NCBI GenBank assembly: GCA_025174535.1
Contig: JALBUN010000049.1
Span: forward strand, 1,178,001 to 1,242,000
Reading direction: 5' to 3'
Source of the DNA: Cantharellus purpuraceus
Lineage: Eukaryota; Basidiomycota; Agaricomycetes; Cantharellales; Hydnaceae
Length of the DNA: 64,000 nucleotides
Position 1 is the stretch's first letter. Every line of letters begins with the position of its first letter. A program made the position numbers and the translations under genes. This document shows positions 24,001 to 36,955 of the stretch, piece after piece. The notes beneath the pieces were generated by a model. The model ran no database searches. It saw only the letters and a program-made list of their open reading frames with translations, and was not told the DNA's origin.

Positions 24001-27000
24001 TTTTATTGTCTCCGTCGCGATGCCTTATGCAAGCTACGCCGAATATGTATGATGGAGGGGATGAACATCCCGGCGTGTGTGTCAGTGCGTACACCAGAAT
24101 GGCCGGGGGATGGCAAGTGGCTTAGGCTCACTGCGTCGGTGCGGAGCTCGGTATGCAAGGCATGCTCCGGGCGGTGAGGGCGGGCAGTCATTTAGGCTAA
24201 CTTGATGATCGCGAGAAGCACCGGTGTTCTTTCACTCTGGTTTGAATGCCGGAGTAAGGGAAGGGGTGGGGGTGGGATAGGAATGGTTGGGATTGACTTG
24301 TCTTGAGAACGTGCCCCTCCACCCCCCTCCACCCCCGGATTTTCAACTTTGACATCTAGACGTTTATCCTTAGACTTCTTGCTCACCCCCGCCACCGCAT
24401 CCGCATCAACAATCGCGGCCGAGCTGTCGACCACCAATACGTCGGCATTCAAACATTATATTGTGATGTTTCAAAAACTCATCTCCACCCCCGGGGTATT
24501 TCATCCTACATATCAAGACCTTGACATGTACTTATCACTTATCTTTGAACAGACCTACATCAGAATTGTCTTGCTAAAACGAATACACACACGGCATCCT
24601 GGCGGCGTTATTTGTATGCACGGCGGCGGCGGCATCTATACTCACTACCCGGATGGTGCACCTACTATCGAGATCGCTCCAAAGGGACATGTCGACTCGG
24701 GGGTTATAGTACGTAGCCCTGTACCCCAGCAGGATAAGTCTAAATGCAACAAGTCTCGAGCGTAAGATGAGGCTCGGGCTTATTGAATTTAATCTAAGGG
24801 TACGGTGGGCAGTGCACTACACCAATAGGACTCGACACTCGGTCCTCAGGACCAAGTCTGATGCTTCGGATCTTATGTACGTCATGCTAGAGTTTGTTTA
24901 CTGAAAACGGCATTCTAACGGGTAATCCCAAACACACCTGATAATCAAATTACCACCATACTTCATCCTATATTCTCGTTCTAGCAGCGAGTTAAGTACA
25001 CATTCACAGCACACATGTGGATGGGATCTCGATTCGGACGGGTCATACGCGGGGGCGGGTAGGCTTGAAATGGGTTTAGATGGTCTTGCTTTTGGCTTGT
25101 CTTTGCCTTATGCCACGAGATCCTGCCCTCGATTGTGGTGTTATCGAAATTCTTCACACTGATTCTCCACCCTCGGAATTTCACTTAACACTCGACATTG
25201 GAGCCACATCCTTTTTTACTTATCCCTTGTTCAATCACTGTATATGCCACTTGTCTCTTATCCTTACCCTTGGTCGCCGATACCCATGCCGCCGCTTTCG
25301 CAATTCTCGAGTGGTGGGCGGCATTCTACGCGGGCAGCATCCTGACGGGTAAATCCTCGCGGTCGGCGCGGCGGCAGCGGGGCGGTCTCGACAAGATCGC
25401 CGTCGCCACGGTATCGCCGGGACGGGTATAATGTACGGACCTGGACGGACCAGTGCCTCCTCCACCTATTCCTGAGTCCGGCTAGCCGACCCACCTCCGG
25501 ATTTCCAATCCACCAGAAGCCTCGACGCTGGCGCTATGCTTTCGGTATACTTACACTTGCCTTCCTACTGTACACTCACTTACTTACTGCATACTCACAC
25601 TCACGCTCACGCTTATCTCATACCACAGTCATATGTAACGGATGAAACCATTCATCAAAACGTCACATCCATCACCAGTTCGTTCAATCGAAGGCCTTCA
25701 ATTGTCAGCCACAAAGAATAGAGCATAAAGCGTAAAGTATAACCTTACACGACCAAAGCTACGCAATAATATGTATGTACCTAGTCTCGAAGCCTTGCAA
25801 TAAGCTTACCTTGGGCCTGGGGCCTGGTTACGAGCTTCCGGAATGAATTAGAATTAAGTTACAGAGACACCCGCTTAGGGATGGTTAGGGGGAGTAACAT
25901 TCTTCAAAGGGGAAATGCAGGGGAGATGTGGATAGTACCGACACATCTGCAACGGACGGTGGCGCATCGCACAACATCCGCATCCACCCACTTGGAGTGG
26001 AATGCAGGATAGCACCGGGATGGCCGATCTATAGTGCACGGCGAACTCTGCGAGCTTCCGCACGGCGAACGATGCACTGCCGTGTGGGCGTGTACGACTG
26101 ATGCCGTGGAAGAGAGCAGCGGCGTTTTGCCATCACATGTCATGCGTTGCTTCGAGTATATCTTGTACATCCATGATGATACGAGGGGAAGCTGAGCTCA
26201 CGCATGGTGGGACTTGTTCACCGTCCAAGGGGATCTGGAGTAAGGGGTATGAGCGATCAATTCGGACTGGGTAGATCTATTAATAACCAACAAGCTGCTT
26301 TGCTTGCCTTGATTATAGGCGATGTGTCGATCCCCGGTCGGTATTCTGAGTTTGCCGTACCGACACTAAGGGAGGTGTCTACGAACGGTGGTCATTGACG
26401 ATGTGACGATCTGAGCGTGTCCCTGCTCATGATGCCCCTGCCGGGATTGCGTTTGGTCGTGCTGGGCAACACTGGTCAATGATAGCGATGTGATACAGCA
26501 AGTTATCGTTTGAAACGACGGTCCTCAGCTCAAGTGATCCTGTCTGTTCGTTATGAATATGAGACAATGCATGCATGTCAGACGGCACCCAGGACAGAAT
26601 GTATTAATCCAGACGACAGCTTTCAAAACGGGACGGATAGCCCGCGACCAAGTGTCTCAACCCATCTGAGGTCAATTCGTTTTTCCTCGGTATTATAAAC
26701 TCCACGTCCCACGGCGACACATAACGGCAAGTCCGCGGATTAGCAACAAGCGGCGTGCAGCCCTGTCTTGGAGCCGTTCTTAAGACGCTCCTCAACACGC
26801 CGTTGTCAACTTTCTCTCGCTGAAAAAAAATTGTGTTTGTGGTGCTGTGACAAAGGGGAAGGAGTCACCGCTGCAGGGTGGTACGGCTAATTCGATCGCA
26901 TTTTGACCCGAGGCTTAGCAGACTGGTGCATTATATCCAGGGTTACGTTTTAAGTTGCCGTTGATCGTAATTTTTTCTTTTCTTGGTCCGGGCGAGAGCG

Positions 27001-30000
27001 AATGAGTCACTGACAGTACCTGATGCACTGAGCTCTTGTTGTTAAATGTCTGTGTGCTTGGAACGGAGGTGCGTTGGATCGAGGGTGGGTGTTTGACTTG
27101 TCGTTGAGCATGACATTTTTGTTGTTTGCCATAGCCGTGGATAAAAAAGATAGGGATAAGTGGTTGACAGCACTGACAACAGTTATCGAGCCATTTGTCT
27201 TCGGTCGCTGTGTCTTTATGGATCGAGAGTGGTCTGTTGCAGCTGTCCAGGCACGCATTCCCCGCGGATGGAAACAGCTGCTCTTAGACATACCGCTCCC
27301 GAAACCCACATCCCGACTGTCGGATGTCGAGCACACTTTACAGGGTCGCCTTTGGCACCACTGACGTCCATCCGCGAAGTCCGAGTGTCGCCAACGTGCA
27401 ACGGATCTTATGTCGTACATATCTACTTTCAGTGTCTTGGATGTAAATGGCATAGCGGGACTCAAACGAATTCAGTGGGACTGCGGAATACCGCAGTATA
27501 CTACGCTGTGTATAATACATGTGTTGGAGGTCTCTGGCACATTACACACATTGTATATGGGGATTAATAGCAGAAGTTACTTGACGTCTATAGCATCCCA
27601 AGCGATGAATAGTGCACATATCGAGAGATGCGGGGTGATGGTCCCGGAGAGCAAGCTCTGATGAGGACCGAAGAAATACGTTGCCGGCCAATCTGCGGCT
27701 GTGATCCCTAAGCACCCCAATTACAATCAAATAAACCCTACGTACCCTACTGCCATCAACAACTGTTTATGTGAAGAGCGTTTGAGGGGCTGCCCGCGTG
27801 ACAGCTTCAGCTGTAGCCCTATATAGTCACGCGGTTGTCTAGAATTCCGCAACAAGTATAGGGAAGCACCTACCAGACTATTCAACCAGTCTGGCCACCT
27901 AATAACTGGGCACTTTACTGCTTCTTGCCATTATCCCGCGTCAAAAGCCGCTCGCCACAACGACGTTACATCGGAAGCGGTGAAGCGGTGGCTGGAGTTA
28001 AGTATAGCATCGCAATTTACCACAGCATCTCCTTGTGGCCGAACCCCCTGGGTATTCTGGACTAGTCTCCCAGTCTAGACTTTGCCCGGGTCTCAGCGGG
28101 ACCCTCAGCCAATCTCTACCCAGCCCGGGTCCGCACCGAAAAAACATTGTGTGCTAGTGTCGGTCACGTCCTGTAGAATGATGCCCGTAGCGTTAACAAT
28201 CTATTGACCTCGGGACTGGTAAGATATCAGATTTTCGTCTAAGGGGATATGACTACCGTATAGTCCTACAGATACTATCTGTAGCAGCAAAAGTTTTCTC
28301 CCGAGGAGTCGGGTATTGTAACTGTTAACTATAACTGTTAACTGGCTTTTGTTCTATTAGAAAACGACCTATATGTACTTACCAAGGATCTGGGGTTGCA
28401 CTGAATCTCCTCTGCCAGTGCTTGTGTTGCGATGCTGCCCTAATTGATCAATGCCATAACGTGACCCTCCTTCAACCGAGAAAAAGACGCCCGAGCGCAG
28501 TGCGCGCGCTTAGTGTATACTTCAGTCTTTTGTCCTAAACACACCATCGCACAAATATGGACGTCTCTTCCCAGTGATTGTCACCCTATTCAGGGCAATG
28601 CACACTTATTGAATGTTCTCCGGCTATTCTTCCAGGAGTTATCGTACCGTCTGTTTCCGCCTGCCAGTAAGTCTAAATTGCGGGGCGCAGTCTATTCTCG
28701 ACATGACGTAGTGTATGCACCCTTTATCCTCTCCTCGCGCATCCGAGTGCTCTGGTAAAGGCTAGGTCTTGTCCATCATCGAATAGAATGAGTGCAGTTT
28801 CTTCCACTGCTTGTCACATGCATGTGCATTAGCAACTTTGGTGTGCAGTTTACTCAGCTCTATCTTGGGCAGCTGAAATTCTGGCACCTGTTCCCTTTGT
28901 TTGGACTCTGGGATGACGTCGAGGCCATTTTTCATACCCCATGGTACCCGTGTAATGCAGGTGGCAGGGGTTCGATGTACAATAGAGGGTCTTTCGCTCA
29001 CGCATTGCCAGACAGGGAAACACACTCTGCACTCAGAATATGCTCTATGGAATCTCTAGAGATGACATCGATTTCTCTCGTGGTATTATATCTACCATAG
29101 GGCTTGCGATGGTCATCTGTCTAACTGCTTTCCCCTTCCTTAATTGCAAGGTCAAAGGAATTTTTAGCCTTGCAGTTGAAGGAGGGGAAGGGAGTTTTAT
29201 TCGTTTGATTACCACCTTGGGTTCGACGCCATGTGCCTTCGCTGACGTCCTCACGCTAGACAAAGTGACACACACTGCATGCGGACCATCCATAGCACTC
29301 GGGGCATGTTCCCAAGACCTCAGCATCGTCGGACCTTAATAAAGAACCCAGGCCAAGCACCGCAACACGCTCCCTACATGTCATCCCCCACTTCTCGCCA
29401 ACCCAACGACCGAAGCACTTGGCACCAGTGATGGTTAAAACTGTCAATGTCGAGTCCTCAGCCATACACACACACACCTCTCCCCGACTCACGGACACAA
29501 AAATAGTAACATCTACGCCAATCCTACCCAAGGTCCTTCAAGGTTCCCATTACTTTCTGAAGGCGGTCTTCAGCCCTACTCACCTTCCCCAAACTAGGGC
29601 TAACTCCAGCCAACTGCGATGAGCACATAAACAAGCACATTATATCACTCCTACATTCAGCTCAGTCAGTTACCAGTTACTAACATGCTCTTCGTTTTCA
29701 TAATTCGTTTGATCGTGGACCCATCATGCGTATTTGTGCTCCCGCGTGTCCGGCTCGTTAACTGCTGTAGTTAGAGCTTGAACATCATTTGCGCATAGCA
29801 CCCGGGTAACCCGTGCATGCTCTTCAAGTTTCGTCCCTTTCAGCTGAATTGATGACGACCTTCGTAATCTACGTACATGCAGCTTCTCCATTACTCTAAA
29901 AGTTAAGACGGCATCCCCACATCATGCATCACACCACTAGCGAGCCAGATAGACGTGTTCTGGTGTCCATTATATACATTTTGATTTTAAAATTAACAAA

Positions 30001-30244
30001 TGCGGAGAACTATGTAAGGGGAGTGTAACACCCCTTGCGCTGCAACAAATAAGTAATACTACTTACTACCTTCACTTTCGTCCAACCCAGCCCATTCAAA
30101 GGCTCATGCTCAAAAGTCAGTCAGGTTTTGTCTACGAGACGACAGAGCGGAATAGAATATGACAGCGAGAATACGGTCCGTGGAATCTATGAAAAAAAAC
30201 AAAATACTGGGTAATGTGCGTACATACGGTCCTTAAGTCCATGG
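21001..30244. other. 9.2-kb stretch with no supportable gene
   Basis: No family motif, exon chain, structural RNA or transposon terminus was recognised. Two CACGTG palindromes 11 bp apart lie at 21128-21133 and 21139-21144. Pyrimidine- and C-rich tracts occur around 24310-24345, and CTCA/CTTA simple repeats around 25565-25620. Open frames such as 24349-24765 (plus, 138 codons) and 27007-27465 (minus, 152 codons) are possible small genes, but nothing supports them beyond length. Confidence 0.4.
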
Positions 30245-32391
30245 TCACAATGCTTGTCCATAATGGGATGAGGTCGGCGGCGGCGGCGGAAACCGTGGCG
30301 ACTGTGGCGGATGCGACGGCGCAGCTGTACTCCCTTCCTCCCGCTGAGGCGGCATCGTCCACGTATCCGACGCATTCTGAGGTATCATATGATACAGCGG
30401 TGGAATCTCGCGCGGCGGAGTAGAGTCCTCAAGTATAGGCGTTAGATCTACTAGCGGACCCTCCCTTTCGCGCTGTTCACGTTGGCCCTGTTGGTCCCGT
30501 TCGCGTTCTAACTCTTCTCGCTCTCCCGCCTCGGGCGTCGCATTCACCACAACGAGGGATCCAAGTCCGAAACCCGCTCCTGCAGCTCCTACACGGCCTG
30601 CACCCCGCATGTGTGTGAACTCAGACGGCGGAGAGCCCGTCGTCGAGACGGACAAGATGGAACGGCCACTTTTAACGCGTTCGATATCAGCGGTACCTGT
30701 AGAAGAACCAACAGGAAGAAGGGGGCGAGGAACATCTGGAGAGCTGTCATCGCTGAGTTGACGCTCATGCCCGGAGGGATTCAGAGGAGTCGTTTCCGAG
30801 GGGTTAGCATCGGAGGCGGACACAGCAAGGCGTGAGCGTGGCGCAGACGTTGAAGATTGACCTTTGTGCATATCGTCAGTGCGCTCGGGGGACATGTTCG
30901 CCAGGAGGGGAACGTCGGAGCCTGCCGAAATCGAGCGGTCGTGTTGATTGCTGGACCCCATGATCTCGTCGACGATCGAAGTGAGGTCGACGGTACTCCC
31001 CACGAGGAGAGGGTCTTCCAGCCTGCTGCGTTCCCCCGGGGGTGGCCACACGCCCTCGTGGAAGATGCTCCCCGTCTCAAGCCCACGGGGCCGGAGCAAC
31101 TGCGGGGCGCCGCCACTGCCGCCAGTTTCACCCATCGGTCGGGATAGTGCACCTTCTGCGAGGTCGAATGCGTCCTCATCGGCAAGAAGGGCGGAACGGG
31201 TGGTGGGGAGCGCGCGATGTGCTAGCGAAATTTTGCGTAGGTTTCGCCGGCGATAAAAGACGAACAGCCCAGAGGCGATTAAAAGGGCCAGGAGACCAGC
31301 AACAATAGCAGAGCCTGCAATGATCCCAGTGCGCTTGCCTGACGAGGGTCCTGTTGAGGGTGGAGAGTTGAGGCTGGTGGGAAAGGTTGTAGCGATCTTT
31401 TGTTGTCAGTCAAAATATAAACGCAGCATAGCCGAATGGTGGAGGTATACGCACGGTTGTTGCATGGCCATCGATGGTAGTTACGATTGAAGACGTGATA
31501 GTCGTGAGTGACACCGTAGTGTCAGAAGAAGCAGGTGTCTTGGATGATGGTGTGGACGTAGATGGATCATTACTGGAGGGTGACGCGGAGGTAGAGGTTG
31601 CAGTCTGAGAGGAGGTTGTCGACGAGTCAGTCGATGAGCTTGCGATGGATGATGACATGGGACTGATTAATGATGTAGAAGTTGATGATGGGATCGTGGA
31701 GCTGGATGGTGTACTAGCACTGGAACTGCTTGCAGACCTGCGGCAATATCGAGATCAGATTATGAGGTGAACACAAGGAGAATCAGAGGCGGTGTCGTTG
31801 ATCCAAAACGCAACACAGATGCATGCAGAAGCGGCGGGAAGAATCGGTCACCGCGACTTCTCCGAGCATATTAAGCTTAGCTTAGCTTCATGTATTTGGA
31901 TACCAGGACACTCGACGATGAGGACAGAAGGAACGTACTGTGATGACGAAGATGCGCTGCTCGAGCCGACATCGGACGCAGACCGACTAGATGTTGGAGT
32001 GTTTGAAGGCGACGAGGCACTTTTTGTCTGTGAACTGCTGGAACCAATGGGGGACGGACTCGATTCTGACGCAGTGCTCACGACGGTAGGACTATTCGAA
32101 TCAGAAGAGGCAACAGTCGAAGATGGGGCTTCAGACGTAGCTGTCGAAGATACGGCAGTGCTCTGAAAAAAAAAAAAAAAAAAGCAAATCAATCCATTTG
32201 TACACATGCTTGGAGAGCCAGAGGACTATGAGGTTGTGGAACAAAGCTCAATAACTCACTGTATCTGAGCCTGAGAGCTGTCCTGATGTCGCCGATGGCG
32301 TACCCGAGTCAGTGGCCGAAGGAGAGCTGGCTGGCGCATTTGTCGCGGACTGGCGACGTAGACGAGTGGCTTTGACGGGCTCCAGACCCAT
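30245..32391 (-). CDS. Ser/Thr-rich single-pass membrane protein (Mid2/WSC-like architecture)
   Basis: The exon chain 32260-32391, 31939-32162, 31455-31737 and 30245-31396 (minus-strand GT-AG junctions) gives a long Ser/Thr/Pro-rich, presumably O-mannosylated ectodomain. One strong TM segment follows (IIAGSAIVAGLLALLIASG), ending in a YRRR stop-transfer, then a cytoplasmic tail of about 340 residues with Ser/Pro-rich and charged parts and the stop at 30245-30247. This layout is seen in fungal cell-wall stress sensors, but no WSC Cys domain is present. The first ATG used here (MGLEPVKATRLRRQS) is not followed by a signal peptide. A short upstream exon carrying one is likely, so the true start may lie above 32391. 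Function is unknown. Confidence 0.72.
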
Positions 32392-35300
32392 ATACAGGTA
32401 GACTAATATAATGCGAGAACGAAGGGAATACTTTGAACGTGGATTCGACGAGGGAAGCGCTTGTCACATTACGGGGCGGGGGGCTGTGGGTAGTTGATGT
32501 CACTGCCCGTAACCGTGCCGAGCATCCGTCAACGACTATGCAAACTATCTACCCAACGCATAAGCATTATGTGAAGCCTTGTCAATGTGCTGTTCCTTCC
32601 CTTCCCATTTTATAAGCTCATCAGATGCTATGTAGAAGGTTCACTTTCGCTTTATGGTCATCTTTCGGCCGGATGCGCTCAGGCTCGAGTAACTCTGATG
32701 CTACTTGTCAATGCACTGTGCATGCTTCCTGCCATCTCAGTTGCTATCGATCTCGCGGCCGTATCTCGTATCTCGTATCTCTAATGTGCACCTATGATTT
32801 GACGGCCATGTTAGTTGCACAGTACGCCGAAGATTTGCAGTGCTCGAACTCTGAAGTTCTCCCGGTGTACCATGAAGACAATGTTTCTCCGATTCGAGAA
32901 CTGCTATTCCATGCTGTGCGTGGTTATAATGCCTACTTCAACATGATCCACTTCGAAGGGACTCACTTGCAGCAGAAGCATCTCTGAGCTGAAGATCAAG
33001 CAACAGCTACACCAGGGCAAACTGTCAGAATTTCGCCTCCTGCCCCTTAATACGCTACCGCTATCCGCAGCTCTCTGTCGTTATTTATTTTTGTCCCCTC
33101 GTGGCAGCGCCGTTGCGAGGTTTGAAGCTGCCAAAATCCTCCGGCCCATGGCGTAGGACGCTGCCTCCTCTTTCACAGGTCCTACACGGACAACAAGCAT
33201 AGGCTGCTCACACTTTGAATATTCTCAAACAAAACGGAGGCTACTTCTGTGCAGCGGATGGTTTGACACAGTCACTAGTATGGGTAAATATCTGCCACTT
33301 TTCAACCTACACCTCTCAGGATGTGATCTCATCAAATCCTTGGATCCGGGAAGTCGTTACTACATTTTCTCTTTGTCTCTCCGCCATAGCGGCACTGACT
33401 ACAAGGTTGACGCTCTCAATTCTGCTTCGTTGTACGGCTTAGGGAGCATTTCGCCTTTTGAAGTGCATGCAAGACATGCATGCACGATAAGAGTCATATA
33501 AAGCTTTGATTGCGATATATGCTAGGTAGCTTTTTGTGCAGCAGAGGCTCCGATGTGGTTTATCTATTCTCGGGAAGGATCAGATTGCTCCACTGACATA
33601 TTTTATAGCAAGGAGTCATGTTATGGACACAGTGGTAGACTTTTTCATTGTCTACACCTATGCATCGATCACCAAGGGCCTGCCTAAGAAGGTTTATCTT
33701 TCAAAACGATGAGTACCATCAGTCCGTGATGCATCAGAAACGGCGGTAGGTGTCAGGGGTGAAATGTGACGTTTCTCTGTGACCCAAGCCAATCTGATTC
33801 GAGTCTATGCAGAACCAAAGGAGTGACAACAGCACAACTCCGTCGAACTTCGCCTTCTTCCCTCCCCCGGCTGCTCGTCCTGATGCTCACAGCTTGAGGC
33901 TCGATGAAATATCCGACAACACGTGTCGGCAGATGCGACACTTAAACGGCGAGGATCTTTTCCTCAACCCGAAGGAACACAGGCATGTTCACACCTGGCT
34001 AGGAGGTATGGACTACCGCGTGTTGTACACACTTCACAGCAAGAACTATGTCTTCAGATCGTTTTCAATGTTCTCAATGTTAACGCTGACAGGTCCAAGA
34101 GCGTTGTGTACGGCCCAAGTCCGTCACTGTTAGGCATTCGACACGCTCGTGATGAGACTCAGAAGTTATTGAAAGGAACCACAATCAACCCGAAAGAATC
34201 TGACTGCAGGAACCCGCATTCAAGCCCCATGGAGGATTTCATTCAGAAATGCCATATGGCAAGATCATCCAACCTCGCCGTGGCGCTATCTAACGCTTGT
34301 GCTTGTGCCTCGGCCAACTACGATTTTTGGACACCTTACGCTATTGGAACCGTCTCCCCTACAAATCTATCTCCATTAGACTGTGCGTTGATGTACTTTC
34401 GAGAAGCGCAGACGAGCTGCACCTCGCGAATATGCGCTGCTCCCCGCACACGTATTATAACTCTATGCATGATGACAAACACTCCGGTCGCCAATGATCA
34501 TCACAGGAAGAGCAATGACGACCACGGGGAAGGGGAGAGATTATCAAGGCCAGGATCTGCGGGTCTGCCCGATTTACATTCCCAGTTCTACATATACCTC
34601 AAGGTGATATAGGATCAAACCTGACCACCACGCTTACTGGGAAAGTACTCCACAGACACTATCGTGTACGTGGTACAACGCACAACGCTAGTGGAACGAC
34701 TCAACGCCATGGCTCTGAGTCGGGCCTTGCTATCGTCGGAATGGGAGTCGTGTCATTGCATATGAAACTTCACTCGCGCTCGGAACTGTCTGCTACAAGT
34801 GCGGAATACCTCCCCCTCACCTTACTCTCTCGTTCTTCTCTTTTACCTTTCAACGCAGGCATCTCGCATTTGTTCTCACAGCCCCTCCCTCTACCTTTTG
34901 CTTACGACTATTCATACCCTACTTCTACATGCCTCACGTTCGCAGTTCTTCCTGACAAAGAGCCAAAACGATGCCGGTAATGCGGTCTAGGCATCAAGAT
35001 CTAGTCGGGGCAGATATAGCTTGTATCGCGCGTTACAATCAAAAGTCCAGGATCGGGAATGCAGGGTACATCAAGCAAAGTGACATATATTGCAGTGATC
35101 CCCTATGGCCGCTGCGCCTCATCGTCAGACCTAGGGTCTCGATCCTGAAAACGCCGTAAGATTATAATTCCTTGAAAGATAAACGTTGGGGGCATCGCCA
35201 GATGAAGATGATGGCAGCACTGCTTGGGACGAAGGCAACGATCAGTCCCCTCTATATTTACAAATTGTCTGCCAACGCACTATCAAGCTCATACGTCAAT

Positions 35301-36955
35301 CGATGATGATAGACTGGTATACAATGTCCGTTGCCTTCTGTCAAGTATTGATGACTGCATACACCTTACCCTGCACGCTAATTGACTCGTTTATTACACG
35401 CTTCGAGCTTACAAGCTCACTCGAGTCGCCCGCCATGACCACCAGCTTCACGCAAAAAAATGCATTATACAACGACAGTCAATCCCTTCCTATACCTTAC
35501 AAACCCCAACTCGACTTGCCAACCCCTACTCTTCATGACCGTACCTTTCCCGTACCCGCTACTCACATCCCCTTTTGATGCGGTGACCGTGATTACCGTG
35601 TATCTGATTCTATGCTACTCTCTGCACAAATCCCTGCGCACCGTGTGGCATACCTTGAGGCATATGATCAAGTCTGCTTGCAGGCTACAATGTATAATGT
35701 TCCCTGTGACCCCGGCGCACAGGCAGGATTCTTGACAAGTGGGGAAGAATCTAGTGGAGTAGGTCAGTCGCACGAGAACGCTCATCGGGTTGATTGTACT
35801 TACTGATCTAGGGGGGTGACACAGAGTGACGGTGATTGTTGACGTTGAGCGGTAATACTTGCAAATAACAACGCAGAGGCGCTAGTACTGACAGGATTCC
35901 CGTGAGCTTCATTATGATCTGTTTCTAAGCTATAAGGATTGACATAGTCAATCTCCAGGTTGTAGGTGGCTACGTGAACTGACTAGAGAGTCTGGACGGA
36001 GGCGGGGTGCTGCCAGATGGTTGACACTAACGGCATGTCTCCATTATATTGTTTTCTGGAATCCTGCCCACTATGAAAGAGAAACGCCGCCAATACCTCA
36101 GTGCAGTGCTGAGGATACCCTTTCTAGAAAAAAAGACATGGGCTCGGGATTGTCTGTGGCGGCTGGGTGCCGATACCGTTTCATGCCAGCGACTGAGAGT
36201 GATTCATCTAGATGCTCTGGATCCTGGCATAAAATTTGGCCTTGGTTTATGGGTAAGTACTCTTACAGTAAGTACCTGTGCAAAGTGCAAGTCTGTAAGC
36301 AGCAAGATCGGTACAATACCCTCAGATCTTTTTACCATAAGGGGCGGTCTGTGATACAGCGTTAATTCCAGTTCGGCAAGATAAGTATCCTCTAATACTC
36401 GGCCTACCGCATGGCGTCCCTTGGTAACCGGCCAGTCTTAGCTCTCTTCTGATTCTTGGGCATCATCTGGCCCATGCATCCCAAACCGATATACTTGTAC
36501 ACAAAGTCATAAAAAGGCAACTTGAATAGCTCCAAGTGATCATAGATCCGACAAGTACTGTGATGAAGGCCGTCTCCGATCCTTAACCATGTTCTCCAGG
36601 AAATGAAAACTGAAGCTAGACTCTCATTGTATCTAGCATCATATGCCTGTCTTCCCCACTCATTGCCGTGTGCAGGCGGTACTGATTGATGATTGAACGA
36701 ACAGGGCGGCCAGAGAACAAACGGCTTTGCATCTGATGTGGAGAACCTGCTGTCTCTACATGGGACAGAAGACATGTAGACCATCAATCATAAGGGACAA
36801 CATCTCGCAGGTTAATCGTCTTGGAATTCGCTACTCGTGCGCACTTGTACTTAGGAGTATTGGAATATGAAGTACAAACAACAGACTGTGTGTATGGTGT
36901 TGGTCCAGTAAGGGACAGGGAATGAATGCGAGGGCATGTAAAGGCTGACCGAGCC
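32392..36955. other. 4.6-kb stretch, mostly without recognisable genes
   Basis: The upper end next to 32391 should hold the promoter and possibly the first exon of the membrane-protein gene. No motif, RNA or repeat was recognised elsewhere, apart from the candidate small ORF at 36404-36787. Confidence 0.4.
36404..36787 (-). CDS. hypothetical ORF, 127 codons
   Basis: The part from about residue 45 (ARYNESLASVFISWRTWLR) to the end has protein-like composition, with alternating aromatic, charged and hydrophobic residues. I do not recognise a family. The N-terminal 40 residues look less protein-like, so an upstream exon and a different start are possible. It lies 170 bp below the decayed transporter on the same strand. 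It could equally be chance. Confidence 0.25.
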   Translation of the reverse strand: MMVYMSSVPCRDSRFSTSDAKPFVLWPPCSFNHQSVPPAHGNEWGRQAYDARYNESLASVFISWRTWLRIGDGLHHSTCRIYDHLELFKLPFYDFVYKYIGLGCMGQMMPKNQKRAKTGRLPRDAMR